From contig NZ_JARUBN010000001.1 in the NCBI RefSeq assembly GCF_029626265.1, positions 5,583,001 to 5,647,000 of the forward strand: a stretch of DNA of 64,000 bases, in the 5' to 3' direction. Origin of the DNA: Micromonospora sp. WMMD1102 (GTDB taxonomy: Bacteria; Actinomycetota; Actinomycetes; Mycobacteriales; Micromonosporaceae). Shown piece by piece: positions 9,597 to 17,930 of this stretch; position 1 is the first letter of the stretch; every line of letters begins with the position of its first letter. The notes beneath the pieces were generated by a model. That model was not told the origin of the DNA and searched no databases. It was given only the letters and a program-made list of their open reading frames with translations. Both the position numbers and the translations under genes were made by a program.

Positions 9597-10279
9597 CACG
9601 CCTCCTCCACGCCGGACCGGCTCGGGGTCCCCGACCGGTCGGGCGTGCTCAGTCGGTCCAGCAGCGCGGTCGCGTCCGCCGGCATCTCCCGGCCGGCCGC
9701 CCGCCGCTCGTCGGCCAGGCCGGCCAGCATCACCGCCAGCTCGACGTCGGCCCGCTCGTCGAGCCGGTGCACCACGGCCAGCGGGATGCCGGTGAAGACG
9801 CACTTGAGCACCGCCTGCCGCCAGCCGGCCTGGTCGAGCCGGTCGGCGTACCGGCCGAGGGCGGCGGCGACCAGCCGGGTGTCGTTGGTCCGGATCGCGT
9901 CGTGCAGCAGCGGCACCCCGGCGTCGCTGACCGGCAGCAGCGGCAGCGCCCGCAGCACCGCCCGCTTCTCGGCCGCGTCGCCTTCGCGGTAGCGGGCCTC
10001 GACCTGGCCGGGCAGCTCGGCCGGGGGCAGCGCACCGAGCAGCAGCACCCGGGCGGCGTCGTCGGCGGTCCAGTCCGGCAGGCCGGGCAGGGGTGCCCGG
10101 CCGCACCTGCGGCCGGCCGCCGCGAAGAGCCGGCCGAGCGCGGCCGGTTCGGCGCCGACCCGGCGGACCGCCTCGGCCAGCCAGTCCCGGTCGGGCAGCC
10201 GGTCCCGGTCGGGCGGCGGTCCGTCGGGTACGGCCAGCAGCGCCGCCCGCAGTCGTTCCAGTTCCGGTTCCGGTTCCAT
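9596..10279 (-). CDS. eboA: EboA domain protein
   Basis: 227 residues, helical and Leu/Ala/Arg-rich with a HEAT-like look. ARVLLLGALPPAELPGQVEARYREGDAAEKRAVLRALPLLP and HDAIRTNDTRLVAAAL (broken here for length: see residues ~80-145) match the EboA domain, including the conserved GxxxxKCVFTGIPL-type segment (VLKCVFTGIPLAVVHRL). Function unknown; it is the defining member of ebo clusters. Lies 78 bases after the isomerase gene and overlaps eboB. Confidence 0.88.
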   Translation of the reverse strand: MEPEPELERLRAALLAVPDGPPPDRDRLPDRDWLAEAVRRVGAEPAALGRLFAAAGRRCGRAPLPGLPDWTADDAARVLLLGALPPAELPGQVEARYREGDAAEKRAVLRALPLLPVSDAGVPLLHDAIRTNDTRLVAAALGRYADRLDQAGWRQAVLKCVFTGIPLAVVHRLDERADVELAVMLAGLADERRAAGREMPADATALLDRLSTPDRSGTPSRSGVEEA

Positions 10280-10357
10280 CCGGTCCTCCCCAGTCTTTCC
10301 GGTGTGGATGGTGGTCGCGGTCCCCCCGGACGTCCCCCCGGTCGTGCGCGTTTCTCC

Positions 10358-11311
10358 TCAGCCCTGCCGGTCACCGCCCCGGTCCGGTGCGCCGCCGGTA
10401 GCCCGCACCGGCGTCCCCCGGCCCTCCGCCGCCCCGAACCCGGTCGGGCCGGCGGTACCGAGGCCCGCCTCGGCGGCGGCGGTGCGGAGGAAGCCGATCG
10501 AGTGCGCCGCCACCGACGGTGCGGCGTGCGAGTGCCGGGGCAGTTCCACGGCGACCAGCCCGGCGTACCCGGCCTCGGCCAGGGCCCGCAGTACGGGCGG
10601 GAAGTCGATCTCGCCGGTGCCGAACTCCAGGTGCTCGTGCACGCCCCGACGCATGTCGTCGATCTGCACGTTGACCAGGTGCGGTGCCACCTGCGCCACG
10701 CAGTCCGGCACCGGCGACGGCTCCAGGCACCGGCAGTGTCCGATGTCGAGGGTGATGCCGAGGCCGGGCGGAGCACCGAGGGCGTCCCGCAACCGCCACC
10801 AGTCGGCGATCTCGGCGACCAGCATCCCCGGCTCCGGTTCGAAGCCGAGCGGCATCCCGGCCGCGTCGGCGGCCTCGACCAGCTCGGCGCAGCCGGCGAC
10901 GAGCCGGTCCCAGGCGGTCGCCGGGTCGACGTCGGCCGGTCGTACCCCGGACCAGAAGGAGACCGCCTCGGCACCCAGGTCGGCCCCGATCGCGACGGCC
11001 CGGCGCAGGAACTCGACCCGCAGCGCGTTGTCGGCGTGCAGCAGCGTCGGGGCGTGCTTGTGCCAGGGATCGAGCAGGTAGCGGGCGCCGGTCTCGACCA
11101 CCACCCCGAGGCCGTGCGCGGCGAGGCTGCGGCCGACCGCCGCCACCCGGGCCGCGAGGTTCGGCCCGAACGGGTCCAGGTGGTCGTGGTCCAGGGTCAG
11201 CGCCACACCCTGGTAGCCGAGGTCGGCGATCACCCGCAGCGCGTCGTCGAGTCGGTGGTTGGCGAAGCCGTTCGTGCCGTACCCGAAGCGCAACGACGGG
11301 GCGGCGGTCAT
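10358..11311 (-). CDS. Sugar phosphate isomerase/epimerase-like TIM barrel
   Basis: 317 residues (MTAAPSLRFGYGTNGFANHRL). AP_endonuc_2/xylose-isomerase-like fold: FGYGTNGF, GVALTLDHDHLDP, GFEPEPGMLV, LGITLDIGHCRCLE (metal Asp and His), NVQIDDMRRGVHEH, VAVELPRHSHA. Members isomerise or epimerise keto-sugars or cyclitol phosphates using a divalent metal. The gene overlaps the prenyltransferase by ATGA, so the two are probably co-translated. It is a second TIM-barrel of the same fold as EboE within one operon. Confidence 0.85.
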   Translation of the reverse strand: MTAAPSLRFGYGTNGFANHRLDDALRVIADLGYQGVALTLDHDHLDPFGPNLAARVAAVGRSLAAHGLGVVVETGARYLLDPWHKHAPTLLHADNALRVEFLRRAVAIGADLGAEAVSFWSGVRPADVDPATAWDRLVAGCAELVEAADAAGMPLGFEPEPGMLVAEIADWWRLRDALGAPPGLGITLDIGHCRCLEPSPVPDCVAQVAPHLVNVQIDDMRRGVHEHLEFGTGEIDFPPVLRALAEAGYAGLVAVELPRHSHAAPSVAAHSIGFLRTAAAEAGLGTAGPTGFGAAEGRGTPVRATGGAPDRGGDRQG

Positions 11312-12228
11312 GTCGGCGACACCCAGCGGGCGAGCCGGCGGGCCAGCGGGGCGGCGGCGGCCACCGCGACGCCGAGCGGCGCGGCGCCGGCCCGGGCGAC
11401 AAGCGCGCCCTGCAACGCCGGCAGCCCGGTGATGCCGGCGCCGACGGCGGCCCGGACCCGGGACGCCTGCGGGTCGGCCGCGACCCGGGCCTGCGCACCG
11501 CCGTAGCGGAGGCCGTACCAGCCGACGAGGGCGGCCGGGACCAGGGCCCGCCAGCCGGGCCGGACGGACCCGGCGGCGTCGTCGGCCGGCAGCGACCCGC
11601 CAGCCGGCGGCGAGGGCCGGCGCCTCGGCCGGGCAACCGCGGCGGCGGCCACCGCGGCGGTACCGGCCAGGGTCGCCGCCGGCAGCGCCCGGGTGGCGCC
11701 GGAGACCTCCCGCCGGGACAGCTCGGTGACCGTGTACGTGTGCGCGGCCACCGTCAACGCCGCCGGCACCGCCCGGACCACCCGCCCCCGGCTGGCGCCG
11801 AGCAGCACGTCCAGCCCCCGGCAGGCGGCCATCACCGCCGGCCCGGCGGCGGTGTTCTTGGCCCGCAGGTCGTACGCCCAGACCGCGCCGGCCAGCGGCA
11901 CCGCCACGGCCAGCGCCCGGCGGCCACCGGCCAGCCCGGCGAGCCCGATCCCGGCGGCGGTCAGCCCGGCGGAGAGGCCGAGGGCGAGACCCGGCGAGAC
12001 CCGTCCACTGGGGATCGGCCGCTCCGGCCGCTCCCGCGCGTCGAGTTCCCGGTCGGCCCAGTCGTTGGCCGCCATCCCGGCCCAGTAGAGCAGCACCGAG
12101 GCGCCGGCCAGCCCGGGTACCCGGGCGTCGAGCGCGTCGGCAGCGGCCGCCCCGGCCACCACGTCCCCGGGCACCGAGAGCGCGGCCGGGGCCCGGACCA
12201 GCTCGGCCAGGTCACGCAGGGACGGCAT
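11308..12228 (-). CDS. eboC: UbiA-family prenyltransferase (EboC / SCO3242 type)
   Basis: 306 residues from MPSLRDLAEL; the longer reading into the upstream gene is not protein-like. Integral membrane with about eight helices. First Asp-rich motif NDWADRELDARERPERPIPS (NDxxDxxxD followed by RPIPSG) binds the prenyl diphosphate-Mg. The canonical second Asp motif near WAYDLRAKNT is also visible. UbiA enzymes prenylate aromatic, sugar-alcohol or cyclitol acceptors at the membrane. The start overlaps the upstream cyclase by 17 bases. With a cyclase and a prenyl diphosphate synthase in the same operon, a prenylated cyclitol product is plausible. Confidence 0.9.
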   Translation of the reverse strand: MPSLRDLAELVRAPAALSVPGDVVAGAAAADALDARVPGLAGASVLLYWAGMAANDWADRELDARERPERPIPSGRVSPGLALGLSAGLTAAGIGLAGLAGGRRALAVAVPLAGAVWAYDLRAKNTAAGPAVMAACRGLDVLLGASRGRVVRAVPAALTVAAHTYTVTELSRREVSGATRALPAATLAGTAAVAAAAVARPRRRPSPPAGGSLPADDAAGSVRPGWRALVPAALVGWYGLRYGGAQARVAADPQASRVRAAVGAGITGLPALQGALVARAGAAPLGVAVAAAAPLARRLARWVSPT

Positions 12229-13381
12229 CGGCGCCCCCCAAGGTCGGCCGGCGGTCCAACTCGCGGACGAAGGCGCGCAGCGTGGCCCACTGTTCGGCGA
12301 GGGCGTGCGGCACCTCGCCGAGCGGGTCCTTGAAGAAGAAGGCGAGTTCGGGAAGTGCACCGGTCCGGCCGGCGGCGTGCGCGGCGGCGGTCAGCCGGGC
12401 CAGGTCCAGCACCAGCGGTGCGGCGAGCGAGGAGTCGCAGCCGTGCCAGGTGAACTCCATCCGCATCGGGGTGCCGAGGAAGCCGGCGAAGGTGACCAGG
12501 TCCCAGGCGGTCTTGAAGTCGCCGATGTCGTCGACGTACTCGATCCGGGTGTTGCCCTGCGGGACGTAGCCCAGGGTCTCGCCGAGTACCCGCTGCTTGC
12601 TGGCGGACTTGGCCGCGTTCGCCGCCGGCTCGGCCAGGTTGGCGCCGTCCCCGCCGCCGAGCAGATTCGTCCCGGACCAGCTGCGCACCCGCAGGTGGCG
12701 CATGGCGAACATCGGGGCGAGGACCGACTTGACCAGGGTCTCCCCGGTCTTGCCGTCGTGCCCGGCGTACGGCACGCCGGCCCGCGCCGACAGCTCGGCC
12801 AGGGCGGGCAGCCGGGCACCCGTCGACGGGGTGAAGTCCACATAGGAGCAGCCGGCGGCGAAGGCGGCGTACGCGTACGCGGAGCTGGCCGGCAGCGGGC
12901 TGCCCTCGGCGAGCGCGGCGTCCAGGTCGGCGAGCCGGGCGTACGCCGGACGGGCCGCCGGGGCCGGCTCGGTCGAGGAGACGTTCACCACCACCACCCG
13001 GTCCAGCCGGTTCCGCTCGCGGAATGCGGTCAGGTCGGCGACGACCGCCTCGATCACCGCCGCCTGCGGGTCACCGGTCGGTGCCGGACGCAGCTCCGCC
13101 TCGACCCCGCCCAGTTCCTCGGTCAGCGCCGGCACCAGCCGCGCCGGCAGTACGCCCGCCTCGGCCAGTGCCTCGGCCTTCTTCACCAGTGGCGTGGTGG
13201 CCACGTCGTGCCCACCGAAGACCAGGTCGGCCAGGGCCGGCAGGGCTGCGCTGCGCAGCGCCGGCAGCTCGGTCACGCAGCCCGTCGGCTCGGCCAGCCC
13301 GGCCCGCAGGGCCAACGCCCCGATCGTGCTGGTGACGGCGACCGAACCACGCCCGCCCACCAGCCAGACACCCGTACGCAT
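12212..13381 (-). CDS. Inositol-1-phosphate-synthase-like sugar phosphate cyclase
   Basis: 389 residues from ATG (MRTGVWLVGGRGSVAVTS), with GGAGGGAGGAG just upstream. Rossmann start VGGRGSVAV binds NAD. MIPS signatures: GHDGKTGETLVKSVLAPM, SWSGTNLLGGGDGANL, AAKSASKQRVL, GYVPQGNTRIEYVDD, FTWHGCDSSLAAPLV. The family converts glucose-6-phosphate to inositol-1-phosphate. As first gene of the ebo-type operon it sits where many ebo clusters keep the dehydroquinate-synthase-like EboD, another sugar phosphate cyclase. Whether its product is true myo-inositol phosphate is unknown. Confidence 0.9.
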   Translation of the reverse strand: MRTGVWLVGGRGSVAVTSTIGALALRAGLAEPTGCVTELPALRSAALPALADLVFGGHDVATTPLVKKAEALAEAGVLPARLVPALTEELGGVEAELRPAPTGDPQAAVIEAVVADLTAFRERNRLDRVVVVNVSSTEPAPAARPAYARLADLDAALAEGSPLPASSAYAYAAFAAGCSYVDFTPSTGARLPALAELSARAGVPYAGHDGKTGETLVKSVLAPMFAMRHLRVRSWSGTNLLGGGDGANLAEPAANAAKSASKQRVLGETLGYVPQGNTRIEYVDDIGDFKTAWDLVTFAGFLGTPMRMEFTWHGCDSSLAAPLVLDLARLTAAAHAAGRTGALPELAFFFKDPLGEVPHALAEQWATLRAFVRELDRRPTLGGADAVPA

Positions 13382-14370
13382 CAGTACTCCTCCCTCCGGT
13401 GCCGGCACGACCCTGGGTCCACCGGGGGCGTACGACGACGAACCAGTGCATATGCCCGACGTTGCCGCCGAGTCCGCCTATCGGGACATCTTGCCTCGGA
13501 TCTGAAAAGAGCGCCCCGCCCGCCCGACCGTCGCGGTGGAACATCCCGTCGGCAGCGCCGGAGTCGGCGGCAACGACACTGCTCGGGTCCGTGACCGTGC
13601 GGGCGGACGGGGCTTGGTAGGCAGGGCCGGTCGGCGTCGCGGTCCTGCCTCCCCCGGTCCAGGCGACCGGGCGGCGGGGGTTGCCGGCTCCGGTCGCGAG
13701 TTCCCTGTGCAGTTGTGGTGCCCCGCCGGAACGACGGCGGGGTGAGGTCGTCGGCGCGGGCCAGCCCGGACGGCGGGCGTGGTCGCGGTGCGGTGCGGTC
13801 GGTGCGGTCCGGTGCGGTGCGGTGCGGTCCATGGTCGACGGTGCGGGACGGTCCATGGTCGACGGTGCGGGGGCCGCGACGGTGCGGCGCCGCCCACCGG
13901 CCGGGGGTCGTCCGGTGTGGTGGTGCCACCGGGCGGGGGCCGTCCGGTGTGCTGCTGCGGTGGTGCGGGGTGGTGCCCTACCGGCCGGGGGTGGCCGGTG
14001 CGGTCTTACCACCAGCCGGGGGTGGCCGGTGTGCTGCTGCCGCCGGCTCGGGTGGCCGGGGTGGTTCCGGCGTCCGGTGTGGCCGGGGAATCCCGGTCCG
14101 GCCGCACCGGACGGCCGTGTCACCTGCCGCACACCCCCGGTGTGGAGCGGACTCCGCCGGGCGTGTGCGTACTCCTTCCGGTTCGACCTGCTCCGGTCGC
14201 GGGGCGCAACCGCGACCGGACCCTCGCCGGCCGTTCCGGAAAGCTCTCGGGTCGGGTCCGCCGGCCCGCTCTGCCGGGCCGGCCCACCCGACGGGGTGGA
14301 CGACTTCGTCTCCGGCGGTGCCGGCCGCTCGCCACGACATGCGGGCGGCCGGGTACGCCGGACGGACGCG
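13382..14370. other. 990-base non-coding region upstream of the ebo operon, repeat-rich
   Basis: No convincing gene. 13780-14100 is low-complexity G/C sequence: runs of GGTGCGGTGCGGTCC, a 23-base unit (CGGTCCATGGTCGACGGTGC plus GGG) present twice at 13825 and 13849, and several copies of GGCCGGGGGTGGCCGGTG-like units up to 14080. The 13440-13520 portion is less GC-rich (GATCTGAAAAGAG) and is the best place for the operon's promoter, but I see no clear -35/-10 pair. Confidence 0.6.
13800..14100. repeat. Low-complexity direct repeats
   Basis: Imperfect direct repeats of GGTGCGGTCC and CCGGGGGTGGCCGGTG-type units, including two identical 23-base copies at 13825-13847 and 13849-13871. The region is free of genes and lies between a sugar operon and the ebo operon. 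Confidence 0.6.
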
Positions 14371-15579
14371 TTACGCGGTGACCGCGGCGGGCACCGCCGC
14401 CACCTCGGTCCAGGAGGAACCCTGTTCCGAGGAGCGCTCCACGGCGTCCAGCACGAGCTGGACCTGGAGCGCGTCGGCGAAGGACGGGGTCGGGTCCGAG
14501 CCGCTGGCGATCGCCTCGAGGAAGTCCCGCAGCTCGTGCGTGAACGAGTGCTCGTACCCGATGATGTGCCCCGGCGGCCACCAGGCCGCCATGTACGGGT
14601 GGTCGCCCTCGGTCACCAGGATCCGCCGGAAGCCCTGCTCGACCCCGGGCTCGGAGGCGTCGTAGAACTCCAGCTCGTTGAGGCGCTCCAGGTCGAACGC
14701 CACCGAGCCGAGCGAGCCGTTGATCTCGACCCGCAGCCCGTTGCGCCGGCCGGTGGCGAACCGGGTCGCCTCGTAGGTGGCGATCGCGCCGCCGTCGAGC
14801 CGGGCCACGAAGACCGCCGCGTCGTCGACGGTGACCTGGCCCATGGTGGCACCGGCACCGTCGGCCGACGCCGCCAGCCCGCTGGAGGAGGCCGGCAGCG
14901 GCCGCTCCTTCACGAAGGTCTCGGTGATCGCGCTGACCCCGCTGATCCGCTGACCGGTCACGAACTGGGTCAGGTCGATGATGTGCGCCCCGATGTCGCC
15001 GAGCGCACCTGACCCGGCCTTGTCCTTCTGGAGCCGCCAGACCAGCGGGAACTGCGGGTCGGTGATCCAGTCCTGCAGGTAGACCGCGCGGACGTGCCGG
15101 ATGGCGCCGAGCCGGCCGGATGCGACCAGTTCGCGCATCAGGCTGACCGCGGGCACCCGGCGGTAGTTGAACCCGCACATCGCCCGTACGCCCACCGTCT
15201 GGGCCTTGGCCGCCGCGGCGACCATGGCCCGGGCCTCCTCGACCGTGTTGGCGAGCGGCTTCTCGCACAGTACGTGCTTGCCCGCCTCCAGGGCCGCGAT
15301 GGTGATCTCGGCGTGGCTGTCCCCGGGTGTGCAGACGTCGACGATGTCGATGTCGTCCCGGGCGATCAGCTCGCGCCAGTCGGTGGTGTGCCCGTCCCAG
15401 CCGAGCCGGCCGGCCGCGTCGGCGACCTTCGACTCGTCACGGCCGCAGATCAGGGCCATCCGGGCGCGTACCGGTAGGTCGAAGACGCGGTTCACGGTGC
15501 GCCACGCCTGTGAGTGCGCGGCGCCCATGAACGCGTAGCCGACCATGCCGACCCGCAGTTCTTTCTCGTTCGTGGACAA
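14371..15579 (-). CDS. Gfo/Idh/MocA-family NAD(P)-dependent sugar dehydrogenase
   Basis: 402 residues. N-terminal Rossmann fold VGMVGYAFMGAAHSQAW, followed by the family hallmarks DIVDVCTPGDSHAEI and HVLCEKPLAN (the catalytic Lys is in EKP), then GALGDIGAHIIDL with the conserved Asp/His. These enzymes oxidise sugars or cyclitols, commonly inositol or disaccharide derivatives, in the cytosol. It is the last gene of the importer operon, 21 bases after the binding-protein gene, and so is probably the first catabolic step on the imported sugar. Confidence 0.92.
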   Translation of the reverse strand: MSTNEKELRVGMVGYAFMGAAHSQAWRTVNRVFDLPVRARMALICGRDESKVADAAGRLGWDGHTTDWRELIARDDIDIVDVCTPGDSHAEITIAALEAGKHVLCEKPLANTVEEARAMVAAAAKAQTVGVRAMCGFNYRRVPAVSLMRELVASGRLGAIRHVRAVYLQDWITDPQFPLVWRLQKDKAGSGALGDIGAHIIDLTQFVTGQRISGVSAITETFVKERPLPASSSGLAASADGAGATMGQVTVDDAAVFVARLDGGAIATYEATRFATGRRNGLRVEINGSLGSVAFDLERLNELEFYDASEPGVEQGFRRILVTEGDHPYMAAWWPPGHIIGYEHSFTHELRDFLEAIASGSDPTPSFADALQVQLVLDAVERSSEQGSSWTEVAAVPAAVTA

Positions 15580-15600
15580 GGTGGGTCTCCCCCCGGTGTG

Positions 15601-16686
15601 TCAGAACCCGAGCTTGGTGTACTCGCTCGCGTTCTCTTTCGTGATCGTCTCGGAGGCCAAGGTGATCTCCTTCGGCACCTGCAGCTCGACGAGGTCGGAC
15701 ATGCCCTTCCCCTGACCGATGAGCCGGGCCAGCGAGATCGCGGACGAGGCCATCGACGGGCTGTAGGTGACGGTTGCCTTCAGGACGCTGTTGTCGGCCG
15801 CGATGGCCTGGATGGCGGCCAGGGAGCCGGCGCCGCCGACCATGATGAACTCGGAGCGGTTGGCCTGCTTGATCGCGGCCAGTACCCCGATGCCCTGGTC
15901 GTCGTCGTGGTTCCACACCGCGTCCATCTTGGGCAGTGCCTGGAGCAGCTGGGAGGCTTCGGCCTGGCCGGTGTCGGCGGTGAACCGGGCGGCCCGCCGG
16001 TTGGCGACCTTGAAGCCGTAGACGGCGAGCTCGGCGTTGAAGCCGGCGGTCCGCTCCTTGGTCAGCTCCAGTTCGTCCATGCCGGCGATCTCGCCGATGA
16101 TCGGGTTGGCGATGCCCTTGGCCTTCATCTGCTCGCCGATGTAGCGGCCGGCCGCCACACCCATGCCGTAGTTGTCGCCCTTGATCTGGAGCCGGTACGC
16201 CAGCGCGTCCGGGAAGGCCCGGTCCAGGTTGACCACCGGGATGCCGGCCTTCATCGCCTCCAGTCCGGCGGCGTTCAGCTCCTTGCCGTCGTGCGGCAGC
16301 ATGACGATCACGTTCGGCTTCTGCGAGATCAGCGTGCTCAGCGCGGCCCGCTGGGCGGCGGCGTCCGCACCGGCGGCCACCGTCTTGAACTCCACGTCGG
16401 AGAAGACCTTCGCCTGCGCCTCGGCGTTCTTGGTGATGGCGGCGAGCCAGCCGTGGTCGGCGGCCGGGGCGGAGAAGCCGATGACCACCTTCTGACCCGG
16501 CGCGCTGTTCGGGTTGGCCGCGTCGTCCGCCTCCTTGACCTGCTCGTTCCCGCCGCCACCGGTGCCGGTGTCGTTGCTGGTGCAGGCGCTGAGCAGCAGG
16601 GCGCCGGCGCCCGCCGCCGCTCCGCCGAGCAGCAGCCGGCGGCGGGACAGGTCGCGCACCGGCCGGAGCGGATCGTGCTGGGTCAT
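15601..16686 (-). CDS. Sugar ABC importer substrate-binding lipoprotein
   Basis: 361 residues from the ATG behind AGGAGGT. The leader has a twin-arginine-like SRRRLLLGG and a lipobox LLSAC with Cys35. The body is a ribose/galactose-type periplasmic binding protein (VVIGFSAPAADHGWLAAI, PNVIVMLPHDGKELN, GIPVVNLDRAFP, AVWNHDDDQGIGVLAAI). It delivers a monosaccharide to the permease encoded just upstream. The sugar identity is not visible; the dehydrogenase and ROK neighbours support a sugar or cyclitol. Confidence 0.92.
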   Translation of the reverse strand: MTQHDPLRPVRDLSRRRLLLGGAAAGAGALLLSACTSNDTGTGGGGNEQVKEADDAANPNSAPGQKVVIGFSAPAADHGWLAAITKNAEAQAKVFSDVEFKTVAAGADAAAQRAALSTLISQKPNVIVMLPHDGKELNAAGLEAMKAGIPVVNLDRAFPDALAYRLQIKGDNYGMGVAAGRYIGEQMKAKGIANPIIGEIAGMDELELTKERTAGFNAELAVYGFKVANRRAARFTADTGQAEASQLLQALPKMDAVWNHDDDQGIGVLAAIKQANRSEFIMVGGAGSLAAIQAIAADNSVLKATVTYSPSMASSAISLARLIGQGKGMSDLVELQVPKEITLASETITKENASEYTKLGF

Positions 16687-16799
16687 GACGACCTCCTGGT
16701 TTATGTCGACTCGGGGTGGGGTGAGGGATGGGTGGGGGTGCATGCCGCTGGCCGGGGACGGCCACCGGCGGTGTCCGCCACCGGATCTGTTGCGGTGTG

Positions 16800-17930
16800 T
16801 CAGTTCGTCGAGGTGAGTTTGTTGCGGGAGAGGAGCTGGGTGACCGACTTGAACCGGAACTGCTGGACCAGTACGGCGGCGACGATGATGCCGCCCTTGA
16901 CCATGTTCTGCGCCTCGGTGGAGAGGCCGTTGATCGCGAACAGGTTGGTGATGGTGGCAAAGATGATCACGCCGAGCAGGGAGCCGACGATGGTGCCCCG
17001 GCCACCGCTGAGCAGCGTGCCACCGATGATCGCCGCGGCGATCGCGTCGAGTTCGTAGAGGTTCGCCATCGCCGCCTGCGCGGAGTTGGCCTGCGCGGTG
17101 AGCATGATCGCGGCGATCCCGCAGCAGAGGCCGGAGAGGGCGTAGAGCAGCATGCTGTGCCGGCGTACGTTGATGCCGGCCAGCCGGGCCGCCTCCGGGT
17201 TGCCGCCGACCGCGACCGTACGCCGGCCGAAGGTGGTGCGGTTGAGCAGTACCCAGCCGGCCGCGACCACCGCGGCGAGGATGAAGACCAGCACCGGGAT
17301 GCCGAGGACGTCGGTGCTCGCGATGCCGTTGATCGTGGCGTTGTTGGAGACCTGGGTCTGCTTGTCGGAGATCTCCGCGGCGAGCCCCCGGGCGGCGACC
17401 AGCATGGCCAGGGTGGCGATGAACGGCACCAGCCGGCCGTACGAGATCAGGAAGCCGTTCACCAGCCCGACGCAGACCGCCACCACGACCGCCGTGAAGA
17501 TCATCCCTCCGGCGCCGTAGCTCTGGGTCGCGACGGTGGTGCTCCAGACCCCGGCCAGCGCCACGATCGCGCCGACCGAGAGGTCGATCCCACCACCGAT
17601 GATCACGAAGGTCATGCCCACCGTCACCACGCCGACCACCGAGGCCAGGGTGAGGATGGAGAAGATGTTGGACCGCACCCAGGCCGGGTCGCCGTAGAGG
17701 TCGGGCCGGGTGACGATGCCGATCACGATCAGCACCACGAGTACCCCGACCAGGCCCAGGTTGCGCCGGAACGTCTCACCCGCGTCGCCGGCCCACCGGC
17801 CGTTCCCGTTCGCGGCCGCACCGGCTCCGTGTGGCGCCGGCGCTCCGGCCGGCGCCGGTGACACCGGCGCGGGCCGGTCCACGGGCGGCGCCGTTCCCGC
17901 CGGCGCGGCGGTCTCGGTACGTTCGGTCAC
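16800..17930 (-). CDS. Sugar ABC importer permease (RbsC type)
   Basis: 376 residues from GTG (VTERTETAAPAG), overlapping the ATPase stop by GTGA. After a ~55-residue Pro/Ala-rich cytoplasmic tail come about ten hydrophobic helices of the branched-chain/ribose permease family, with the signature GGGIDLSVGAIVALAG and AVGGNPEAARLAGI (ATPase contact). It forms the membrane channel of the ribose-type importer. Confidence 0.92.
   Translation of the reverse strand: MTERTETAAPAGTAPPVDRPAPVSPAPAGAPAPHGAGAAANGNGRWAGDAGETFRRNLGLVGVLVVLIVIGIVTRPDLYGDPAWVRSNIFSILTLASVVGVVTVGMTFVIIGGGIDLSVGAIVALAGVWSTTVATQSYGAGGMIFTAVVVAVCVGLVNGFLISYGRLVPFIATLAMLVAARGLAAEISDKQTQVSNNATINGIASTDVLGIPVLVFILAAVVAAGWVLLNRTTFGRRTVAVGGNPEAARLAGINVRRHSMLLYALSGLCCGIAAIMLTAQANSAQAAMANLYELDAIAAAIIGGTLLSGGRGTIVGSLLGVIIFATITNLFAINGLSTEAQNMVKGGIIVAAVLVQQFRFKSVTQLLSRNKLTSTN

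Noticed and set aside
8700-10106. Long version of the TatD-like gene starting inside EboA
   Set aside because: The first ~170 residues are a frame-shifted reading of EboA; the ATG at 9596 starts the family sequence (MRIFDPHIH) and overlaps the EboA stop as elsewhere in the operon.
13681-15012. Plus-strand open frame running through the repeat region into the Gfo/Idh/MocA gene
   Set aside because: It is antisense to a well-conserved gene and starts in low-complexity repeats.
15514-17058. Plus-strand open frame antisense to the ABC importer genes
   Set aside because: No recognisable domain, and both minus-strand genes are complete with good start sites.
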